NCBI RefSeq assembly: GCF_044762745.1
Contig: NZ_JBIWEX010000001.1
Span: 332,629-396,628, forward strand
Length of the DNA: 64,000 nt
Source: Psychrobacillus sp044762745
Lineage (GTDB): Bacteria; Bacillota; Bacilli; Bacillales_A; Planococcaceae
Reading direction: 5' to 3'
The notes under the pieces are model-generated. The model was not told the DNA's origin and searched no databases. It worked only from the letters and a program-made list of their open reading frames with translations. This document shows, piece after piece, positions 1 through 6,071 of this stretch. How positions within the stretch are numbered: position 1 is the first letter of the stretch; each line of letters begins with the position of its first letter. Position numbers and translations under genes: made by a program.

Positions 1-3
1 CAC

Positions 4-1371
4 CTACCTCTTCAATGCATTCAAATCAGCTAATAGCTTTTGTCTTTCTTCATCTATATTTTGAATACCATTTGTTGTTTCTCCGGACTGTTTCGTTTCT
101 CCATCTTTTTTATAAAACCAATCTGGTACTTTTTCTTCGCGAACTGGTTTTTTCGTATAGGATTTCTGCTTAGCGCCTTCGCTTTTCCATTTTACATATT
201 GCTCGTGTTCACTTCTTGCTAGTTCCATGGCCTGTTTTGCTGTTTTCACATTTTTTCGCATCCAATGGGAAGCAATTTTTTCAGCATAATTTTTCGTCAG
301 TTTCATATCCGTTCGAAGCAACACATATTGCAAAAGTACATTGACCACACCTATAGGCATTTTAAAATGAGTCACAAAATGAGTCGCTAATTGCACATCT
401 GCTAAAATTGGTTCTTTGCCGTTTGCAATATCTTTTAATACTGTTACGGGAGCGGTCGTTTCTAAATAATGGATAAGTTCTTCTTCTTTCGATAAGGGCT
501 GGCTCTTTTCAGGTACGGGTTTAGCCGATTGCTCGATTTTCTCCATAACGGGGGCAGTTCTAGAGACAGTTAGTTTATAGTAATCAGCGCATGCTTTTTT
601 TAATCTTGCTTCGGAGAGATGTAGTTCATCATCTAATGCAAGAATAACCACTTTTTGCATCTCAACTGGATGTAGATTGTATAAAAAAGCTAGTTTTGCA
701 ATTACTTCTTTTGCTTCTATCGTCATCGCTGATTTTGGAACTAGTTGTTCCGACAGCCCTTCCTGTAATAAAGCAAAATCAAATTGCTCGAAGTAAAAAG
801 GCAGACTAGCCATTCTTTTTTTGGATTGAAATTCGTCATCATAAGATATAGCATTCCCAGTTTTCGAAGATGGTTTAAACACATCCATAAATGTTCTGGA
901 AACATCCGTAAATCCTTCATGCCAGTTCGCAGGTTGGATAAATCGACTGCGTAATTGTTTATATGCATTTTCCCCAATTTTGCCTAACAAAAACATCGAC
1001 AATAATGGATCTTTTAAAAAGGACTCTGCATCGAGTGGAGCAGTTAATTCATAATAAAAGACACGACCATCATTCTCTGATTTTTGCCAAGTACGAAGTA
1101 GTCCTATTGCTTCTAATGCAATTCTTGCTTGAAAAATTTTACCGATGGAAACACCTAATACATTCATTAGTTGATAATGAGGTAACCCCTCGTTATTATT
1201 TGCTTCTCCATCTGCCCATAACGTTAAATATAGGCTTATGCTTTCTGCTCCCACTAATGGCTGATAAAATAATGTTAATAACTGGCGATCATAATCCGAA
1301 AAAGAATATGGCAAGCGAATCATATACATGTCTGCTGGCTGAAGCTCCTTATATAACATCGACAGTTGCAC
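4..1371 (-). CDS. dnaB: DnaB, primosomal replication initiation and membrane attachment protein
   Basis: Helicase-loading co-protein of the Firmicutes primosome, acting with DnaD and DnaI to load the replicative helicase at oriC and restart sites. The 455-aa product is close to the usual family length of about 470. It begins with the winged-helix-type N-terminal region and ends with the DnaB/DnaD C-terminal module around residues 300-400, followed by a charged tail rich in Lys and Glu. It lies 15 bp downstream of nrdR, the order seen in B. subtilis (nrdR-dnaB-dnaI). The stop codon is only 4 bp from the window edge, so dnaI, the expected next gene, is not visible. Not to be confused with the DnaB helicase of Gram-negative bacteria. 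Identification rests on sequence and synteny. Confidence 0.93.
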   Translation of the reverse strand: MQLSMLYKELQPADMYMIRLPYSFSDYDRQLLTLFYQPLVGAESISLYLTLWADGEANNNEGLPHYQLMNVLGVSIGKIFQARIALEAIGLLRTWQKSENDGRVFYYELTAPLDAESFLKDPLLSMFLLGKIGENAYKQLRSRFIQPANWHEGFTDVSRTFMDVFKPSSKTGNAISYDDEFQSKKRMASLPFYFEQFDFALLQEGLSEQLVPKSAMTIEAKEVIAKLAFLYNLHPVEMQKVVILALDDELHLSEARLKKACADYYKLTVSRTAPVMEKIEQSAKPVPEKSQPLSKEEELIHYLETTAPVTVLKDIANGKEPILADVQLATHFVTHFKMPIGVVNVLLQYVLLRTDMKLTKNYAEKIASHWMRKNVKTAKQAMELARSEHEQYVKWKSEGAKQKSYTKKPVREEKVPDWFYKKDGETKQSGETTNGIQNIDEERQKLLADLNALKR

Positions 1372-1386
1372 CTACTCTCTTGCTGC

Positions 1387-1851
1387 TTATAATGTTGGAT
1401 TTTTTTTTATTATTTCTTTTAATTCTTCTATAAAGACGGTTATATCTTTAAATTGACGATAAACAGAAGCGAATCGAACGTAAGCAACTTCATCTACTTC
1501 CGCAAGCTTGTCCATTACTTTTTCGCCAACTTCTTCTGATTTTACTTCAGAATTTCCCGCTCTTCGCAATTCTTTTTCAATCGAAAATACGATATCTTCT
1601 AGTTGAGCTAGCGCAACTGGTCTTTTCTCACATGCACGTATGAGACCACGAAGCACTTTTTCACGACTAAACTCTTCTCTTGACCCATCTTTTTTAACTA
1701 CGATTAAAGGGGTTTCTTCCACCTTTTCAAATGTTGTAAATCGAAATCCACAAGCTTCGCACTCTCTTCTTCTTCTAATTGCCTTGTTATCATCAACCGG
1801 CCTAGAATCAACAACTTTCGTGCCATTATATTGACAAGTTGGACATCTCAT
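1387..1851 (-). CDS. nrdR: Transcriptional repressor NrdR
   Basis: Nucleotide-sensing repressor of ribonucleotide reductase genes. The 154-aa protein has the N-terminal zinc ribbon with cysteines 3, 6, 31 and 34 and an Arg-rich stretch (RRRR, 26-29) used for DNA contact. The ATP-cone domain follows at about 46-136. Length and domain order are standard for the family. It is the first gene of the nrdR-dnaB pair; the ATG start is the first possible start and matches the family N-terminus (MRCPTC). I saw no NrdR box near it, and its ribonucleotide reductase targets are not in this window. Confidence 0.96.
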   Translation of the reverse strand: MRCPTCQYNGTKVVDSRPVDDNKAIRRRRECEACGFRFTTFEKVEETPLIVVKKDGSREEFSREKVLRGLIRACEKRPVALAQLEDIVFSIEKELRRAGNSEVKSEEVGEKVMDKLAEVDEVAYVRFASVYRQFKDITVFIEELKEIIKKNPTL

Positions 1852-1918
1852 ATTTTCTCACCTAAATCCTTACATCAATTTGTATATCTATTATAACAAT
1901 ATTCTCGGATAAAATCGA

Positions 1919-1945
1919 AAAAGCAGAGGAATCGCTTCCTCTGCT
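1919..1945 (-). terminator. Rho-independent terminator of speD
   Basis: GCAGAGGAA / TTCCTCTGC stem with a short loop followed on the minus strand by TTTTCGATTTT, about 20 bp after the speD stop codon. Confidence 0.85.
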
Positions 1946-1965
1946 AAGTCATCTAGGCTAAGTTA

Positions 1966-2349
1966 TTACGCTTGAACTGTCATGCGCGACTTAGGTACAT
2001 TAACTGGACCCATTCCACGAGGCATTTCAATCGTTTCGCGTATTCCAGCATTAAGAGCATCTGCAATATAATTAGCTGCAATTGACGGGTCTAAATCACC
2101 ACATGTATACACATCAATGCTAGCATAACCATGCTCTGGAAAGCTGTGAATCGTTAAATGTGATTCGGAAATTATAACGACTCCACTTACACCTTGTGGT
2201 GCAAATTTGTGAAATGCAACTTCTCTGACTTCTGCACCAGATTTCAGCGCAGCATCAACAAATGTTTGCTCGATAAATTGCATATCGTTAAGTTTGTCGA
2301 AATCGCATTCCCATAGTTCAGCAATAATGTGACGTCCCATTGTTTCCAA
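1966..2349 (-). CDS. speD: S-adenosylmethionine decarboxylase proenzyme (SpeD/SpeH type)
   Basis: Makes decarboxylated SAM, the aminopropyl donor for spermidine synthesis. The 127-aa proenzyme self-cleaves before a serine to form its pyruvoyl cofactor. The cleavage motif ISESHLTIH is present, with Glu62-Ser63 at the position known for the Bacillus/Thermotoga class. The protein is collinear with B. subtilis SpeH. The start is a TTG at 2349, nine bases after a strong GGGGG Shine-Dalgarno; an in-frame ATG three codons later lies too far from it. In B. subtilis the gene is cotranscribed with gapB. Here a gapB terminator, a repeat array and a separate sigma-A promoter lie between them, so it probably forms its own unit. 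Confidence 0.95.
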   Translation of the reverse strand: METMGRHIIAELWECDFDKLNDMQFIEQTFVDAALKSGAEVREVAFHKFAPQGVSGVVIISESHLTIHSFPEHGYASIDVYTCGDLDPSIAANYIADALNAGIRETIEMPRGMGPVNVPKSRMTVQA

Positions 2350-2470
2350 TGTCCGTTTCCCCCTTTGATAAGTTTTAGTTTAAAAATTAACAATCAAAGT
2401 TGACTACCACGGGGGAAAGTTAGTCCAAAGAGGTCCTAACCCTTTAAGTAGTCCATGTACGTGAAGTACA
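2350..2470 (-). promoter_or_regulatory. Structured 5' leader of speD (function unknown)
   Basis: About 120 nt separate the predicted speD start of transcription from the TTG codon. On the minus strand this leader contains an imperfect stem-loop, roughly 2410-2446, with arms AAAGGGTTAGGACC and GGACTAACTTT. A GTAC-type hairpin lies nearer the promoter, and a run of five C follows the main stem. No U-tract follows, so it does not look like a plain terminator. I do not recognise it as a known riboswitch class; it may be an RNA regulator or simply a structured leader. Confidence 0.4.
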
Positions 2471-2478
2471 CGATTACC

Positions 2479-2507
2479 ATTATATGATGTATTGATAAAA
2501 TAAGCAA
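2479..2507 (-). promoter_or_regulatory. Sigma-A promoter of speD
   Basis: On the minus strand, -35 TTGCTT (2502-2507), a 17-bp spacer, and a perfect -10 TATAAT (2479-2484). Confidence 0.8.
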
Positions 2508-2589
2508 CAAATAAAAAAAGATAGTTCAAAATATAGATTATAGTGCGCCGTAACAGTATCCGATGGGATTTTCGCTGTACAATAAATGG

Positions 2590-2695
2590 TTAAACGAGAC
2601 AATAAACACTGTGAACGTGACAAACTACCACCTGAACACGACAAAAGCTATCTTGAACGTTACAAACCTCCTGCCCAACACTACAAAACTAATTT
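2590..2695 (+). repeat. Array A: five tandem 21-bp units downstream of gapB
   Basis: Five directly abutting units. The first is 22 bp and the others 21 bp, starting at 2590, 2612, 2633, 2654 and 2675. Each unit carries a core like TGAACRYGACAAA followed by about 8 variable bases, mostly C, T and A. There are no spacers between units, so it is not CRISPR. A homologous array with the same 22+21+21+21+21 layout lies at 4303-4408. Downstream, AATTAAGAC at 2723-2731 matches the sequence that follows array B, so the similarity extends beyond the units. An open frame runs through it but has no ribosome binding site. Confidence 0.85.
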
Positions 2696-2824
2696 GACTG
2701 CAGATATATTGCACATTCAAGGAATTAAGACTCAATATTACTATATTCCGCTCCAATCAAGAAGTGGCATGCTATATACTTCATGAACGGTTATCCAAAT
2801 TGCATAGAATTTAAATTCTTAAAG

Positions 2825-2866
2825 CATAAAAATCCTCATCCTAACGAATTAAGAATGAGGATCATC
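2825..2866 (-). terminator. Rho-independent terminator of gapB
   Basis: ATCCTCATTCTTAA / TTAGGATGAGGAT stem, followed on the minus strand by TTTTTATG, a few bases after the gapB stop codon. Confidence 0.88.
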
Positions 2867-2869
2867 ATT

Positions 2870-3892
2870 TTATAAACTGGAGACTACTTTTAGTCCGGTC
2901 GCTACTTTTTTCGTTAAATCAACTACTCTTGCAGAATAACCCCACTCGTTATCGTACCAAGCAAGTACCTTTACTTTACGATCACCGATGACCATTGTAG
3001 TTAATCCATCTATAGTAGAAGAAAGAGTAGACGTATTAAAATCAATGGAAACAAGTGGCTCGGTTGTATATCCTAAAATTCCTTTCATAGATCCTTCAGA
3101 TGCTTGGAAAAAGGCTTCATTTACTTCTTCAACAGTTATATCTCTTTGTACATCTACTACTAAATCAACTAAAGATACATTTGGAGTTGGTACACGAAGT
3201 GCCATACCATGGATTTTCCCTTCTAGCTCTGGTAATACTAGTGTAAGCGCTTTTGCCGCACCTGTAGAAGTAGGAATAATGGATTGCCCACATGAACGCG
3301 CACGTCTCAAATCCTTATGTGGATTGTCTAGATTATTTTGATCATTTGTATATGCGTGAACCGTTGTCATTAACCCGTTTTCAATTCCAAATGTATCATT
3401 TAATACTTTTGCAACTGGTGCTAAACAATTTGTCGTACAACTCGCATTCGAAATAATATGATGATTGTTCAAATCTAGTTTGTCGTCATTTACACCCATC
3501 ACAATAGTTGCATCTTCGTTTTTGGCAGGAGCAGTAATAATTACTTTTTTCGCTCCAGCTGTTAAGTGAGCACCTGCTTTTTCTCCATCATTAAACTTAC
3601 CAGTTGACTCAATTACAATGTCGACATTCAACTCTTTCCAAGGTAAATTAGCTGGATCACGATCATTGACAATTTGAACTCGTTTGCCATTTACAACAAG
3701 TGCATTTTCTTCTATTGTTACTTCTCCGGAAAAAGTACCATGAGTAGAGTCATATTTGATTAAATGTGCTAAAGTTTCTAAAGGATACCTTGCATTAATT
3801 GCCACAACGTTTAACTCTTCCTGTACAATCGCTTGGCGAAATACCATTCGTCCAATACGTCCAAAACCATTAATTGCAATTGAAGCTGTCAT
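2870..3892 (-). CDS. gapB: NADP-dependent glyceraldehyde-3-phosphate dehydrogenase GapB (gluconeogenic)
   Basis: Catalyses the glycolytic/gluconeogenic triose phosphate step; in B. subtilis GapB works in the gluconeogenic direction with NADP. The 340-aa protein shows the Rossmann motif NGFGRIGR (8-15) and the catalytic SCTTNC motif with Cys152. The C-terminal NEWGYS motif is also present. The assignment to GapB rather than GapA follows from position (gapB-speD-nrdR-dnaB order) and from a CcpN-like operator on its promoter. The ATG start at 3892 has a GGAGG site. It is transcriptionally isolated here, flanked by two related repeat arrays. Confidence 0.94.
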   Translation of the reverse strand: MTASIAINGFGRIGRMVFRQAIVQEELNVVAINARYPLETLAHLIKYDSTHGTFSGEVTIEENALVVNGKRVQIVNDRDPANLPWKELNVDIVIESTGKFNDGEKAGAHLTAGAKKVIITAPAKNEDATIVMGVNDDKLDLNNHHIISNASCTTNCLAPVAKVLNDTFGIENGLMTTVHAYTNDQNNLDNPHKDLRRARSCGQSIIPTSTGAAKALTLVLPELEGKIHGMALRVPTPNVSLVDLVVDVQRDITVEEVNEAFFQASEGSMKGILGYTTEPLVSIDFNTSTLSSTIDGLTTMVIGDRKVKVLAWYDNEWGYSARVVDLTKKVATGLKVVSSL

Positions 3893-3944
3893 GTGAAAAT
3901 CCTCCTGTGACTGTGTGATACTTTATATTTTATAACTTGTAATT

Positions 3945-3955
3945 AGTATAACACA
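3945..3955 (-). promoter_or_regulatory. Putative CcpN operator on the gapB promoter
   Basis: The minus strand reads TGTGTTATACT, matching every position of the published CcpN consensus TRTGHYATAYW. It overlaps a plausible -10 hexamer TATACT upstream of gapB. CcpN represses gapB and pckA under glycolytic conditions in B. subtilis. The match is seen; the binding is inferred. Confidence 0.7.
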
Positions 3956-4098
3956 TTATAACAATCATGTAGCCCCAATTTAACAGAAAGATATTTTTAT
4001 TTAAAATCTAGTTGGTTGTCCTTGTTCATAAAGACACTAGCGCCTGTTCCAGCCCCTATTTTGCAAATGGGAAAGCTGAATGAAATGTCGCACATAAT

Positions 4099-4433
4099 AG
4101 GGATAATGCATCGTAGGGGTTACCGCTGGGATTTCCGCTGCAGGGCGGACGCTTTCCGCGGGGTGAGCGATGAGCCTTCACCGCCGCTTGTACGTACGTT
4201 GTGAAGTCTCATTTGTCTCACTTGATCCCACCGGAGTCGCCGCCCTTCCGCTCCAATCCATAAAATTTGCTAGCTAGTCAGTTTAAATCTTACAAAATAT
4301 GGTTGAACGAGATAAAATCCACTGCGAACGCGACAAACTGGCCTTCGGACACGACAAAGACTAACCCGAAAGCGACAAAAAGACCGCTCAACACGACAAG
4401 CCCGAGATCCTATAATTAAGACGCATTATATCT
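4099..4433. repeat. Palindromic repeat element R1, composite, containing array B
   Basis: Begins with AGGGATAATGCATCG and ends with AAGACGCATTATATCT, which are imperfect inverted repeats of each other and resemble the ends of elements R2-R5. The left part (to about 4262) is GC-rich, with the shared core TTTCCGCTGCAGG..GGACGCTTTCCGCGGGG. The right part carries the 21-bp tandem array B. The local GC content is well above that of the neighbours. Confidence 0.75.
4303..4408 (+). repeat. Array B: five tandem 21-bp units upstream of gapB
   Basis: Units start at 4303, 4325, 4346, 4367 and 4388, the first being 22 bp, exactly the layout of array A. The shared core is CGAACGCGACAAA. Both arrays have the same orientation and begin with ATGGTT(G/A)AACGAGA, so they are homologous direct repeats flanking gapB. 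Confidence 0.85.
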
Positions 4434-4529
4434 ATACCGCATTCTATATAAAAAACGATATTCCTTATGTTATTTGAAAAAGTTATCACCATTTCTAAAT
4501 TTTTATAAATACCTAAGCAATAATAAAAG

Positions 4530-4571
4530 ACTGTAAACAACTTGTTTTTTCAAGTTTGTCTACAGTCTTAT
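4530..4571 (-). terminator. Rho-independent terminator of coaE
   Basis: GACTGTAGACAAACTTG / CAAGTTGTTTACAGTC stem followed on the minus strand by TTTTATTATT. Confidence 0.88.
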
Positions 4572-4574
4572 ATG

Positions 4575-5174
4575 CTACGCGATCAAGACGTTCCAATCGC
4601 TTAAGATTTTTTTCAATTGTTGTTCCGTCGATTCCAACGTTCCATTATTATAAATAACTGCATCTGCTTCTTTTTCTTTAATCGATAATGGAAGTTGAGA
4701 TTGGATTCTTGCCTTTGCTTCTTCTAGCGTATAATTATTTCGAGCCATTAATCGTTCCAGTTGCGTTTCTTCTGTAACCGTTACAACTAATATTTTCTCT
4801 ACATACGATTGCAGTTTGCTTTCAAATAATAATGGGATATCCATAATAATGGTTGGATGACCATCTATTAACAGTTGCTCTTTTTGGCGAAGCATTTCTG
4901 CACGAATGGCTGGATGAATAATGTCATTTAATTGTTTCCGCTTAGAAGGACTAGAAAAAATAATTTCACCCAGTTTTCCGCGATTTAAGGTACCATCTTC
5001 TGCAATTACTTCTTGGCCAAATACTTCCTGTATAGTTTGCAGTGTTTCCGTTCCTCTTTCAACGACTACACGTGCTACAAGATCCGCATCTACAATTGGG
5101 TAACCTAATACCTTTAACATATTCGAAACGGTACTTTTCCCACTTGCAATACTTCCAGTTAAACCAATGATCAT
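4575..5174 (-). CDS. coaE: Dephospho-CoA kinase
   Basis: Last step of coenzyme A synthesis: ATP-dependent phosphorylation of the 3'-OH of dephospho-CoA. The 199-aa protein opens with the P-loop GLTGSIASGKST (residues 4-15) and has the family's IIMDIPLLFES substrate region near 110-120. The ATG start at 5174 has a GGAGG site. It follows mutM with 12 bp between, and polA-mutM-coaE look like one operon closed by the terminator right after this gene. Confidence 0.96.
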   Translation of the reverse strand: MIIGLTGSIASGKSTVSNMLKVLGYPIVDADLVARVVVERGTETLQTIQEVFGQEVIAEDGTLNRGKLGEIIFSSPSKRKQLNDIIHPAIRAEMLRQKEQLLIDGHPTIIMDIPLLFESKLQSYVEKILVVTVTEETQLERLMARNNYTLEEAKARIQSQLPLSIKEKEADAVIYNNGTLESTEQQLKKILSDWNVLIA

Positions 5175-5186
5175 AACAATCCTCCG

Positions 5187-6059
5187 TTATTTCTGACATG
5201 TACCACAATAAGTGGAGGTTCTACCACCTATTGTTTTTTGCAATGTTTTTCGATTACAAATGGGGCAATTCTTTTTACCGTACATTTGTAGTCTATCTTG
5301 CATATTACCAGCTTCCCCGTTGATGGAGCGATAATCGGAGATCGTACTTCCTCCGTTTTCGATACTATCCAGTAGCACGATAACAATTTCGTTAAATAAT
5401 TGAATTTTTCTTTCCTTACTAATTCGCTTAACTTTTCGAGCTGGATGCATTCTCAAACGGAATAATGCTTCCGTAGCATAAATGTTTCCACAACCCGATA
5501 CGACGTGACCATCCATGATAAATTCCTTGATCGCTTTATTCTCATATTTGGGCAACACACTCATCGCCAAATAATGATCTAAAGCGTCTTGGTCAAAAGG
5601 CTCTGGAGCCATTAATAATAACGGTGGGTAGTCTGCTTCACTCTCGAGTAATCGGAGCTCTCCGAATCGTCTAATGTCCGCATATACGAGCATGCCACCT
5701 TCCTCCAAATGGAAAATGACATGTGAATGCCGCTTAAACTTTTCTTCTTCAATTTCATGCAAGTTGCGAACGTAAAACCATGCCCCAGACATTCCTAAAT
5801 GTGAAACGAGTAAATGAGGTATCCCATCTTTCAACAAATGAAAATAAATATATTTGGATCGTCTATCGATTCTTTCAATCGTCATGTGAGGCAGTGCTTC
5901 TCGGAACGACTCAACATCTGCCCCTTTAATAATTGCTTCTTTGCCATTAGCTTTAGATGTCATAATCGTTTCTGAGACTTCTACAGATTTAATTGTTTTG
6001 CCCGTCGCAATTGGTCGCAAAGACCGAACGACCCCTTCCACTTCCGGTAATTCAGGCAT
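5187..6059 (-). CDS. mutM: Formamidopyrimidine-DNA glycosylase (Fpg/MutM)
   Basis: Base-excision repair glycosylase/AP lyase removing 8-oxoguanine and formamidopyrimidines. The 290-aa protein starts with MPELPEV, in which Pro2 is the catalytic nucleophile and Glu3 the general acid. It has the helix-two-turn-helix motif INGEAGNMQ near residue 250 and a C-terminal zinc finger (CPIC ... CGTC). Strictly conserved ends and typical length give a firm call. It lies between polA and coaE, 12 bp from each, a DNA-repair operon shared with B. subtilis. Confidence 0.97.
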   Translation of the reverse strand: MPELPEVEGVVRSLRPIATGKTIKSVEVSETIMTSKANGKEAIIKGADVESFREALPHMTIERIDRRSKYIYFHLLKDGIPHLLVSHLGMSGAWFYVRNLHEIEEEKFKRHSHVIFHLEEGGMLVYADIRRFGELRLLESEADYPPLLLMAPEPFDQDALDHYLAMSVLPKYENKAIKEFIMDGHVVSGCGNIYATEALFRLRMHPARKVKRISKERKIQLFNEIVIVLLDSIENGGSTISDYRSINGEAGNMQDRLQMYGKKNCPICNRKTLQKTIGGRTSTYCGTCQK

Positions 6060-6071
6060 ATTAAAAACCCC

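Noticed and set aside
2586..2786. Open frame of 66 codons through tandem array A, with ERDK/EHDK/ERYK heptads
   Set aside because: No ribosome binding site, and the frame is a by-product of the 21-bp period; the matching frame in array B stops after about 21 codons.
2590..4408. Possible CRISPR arrays
   Set aside because: Units abut directly with no spacers, vary in sequence, and no cas genes are present.
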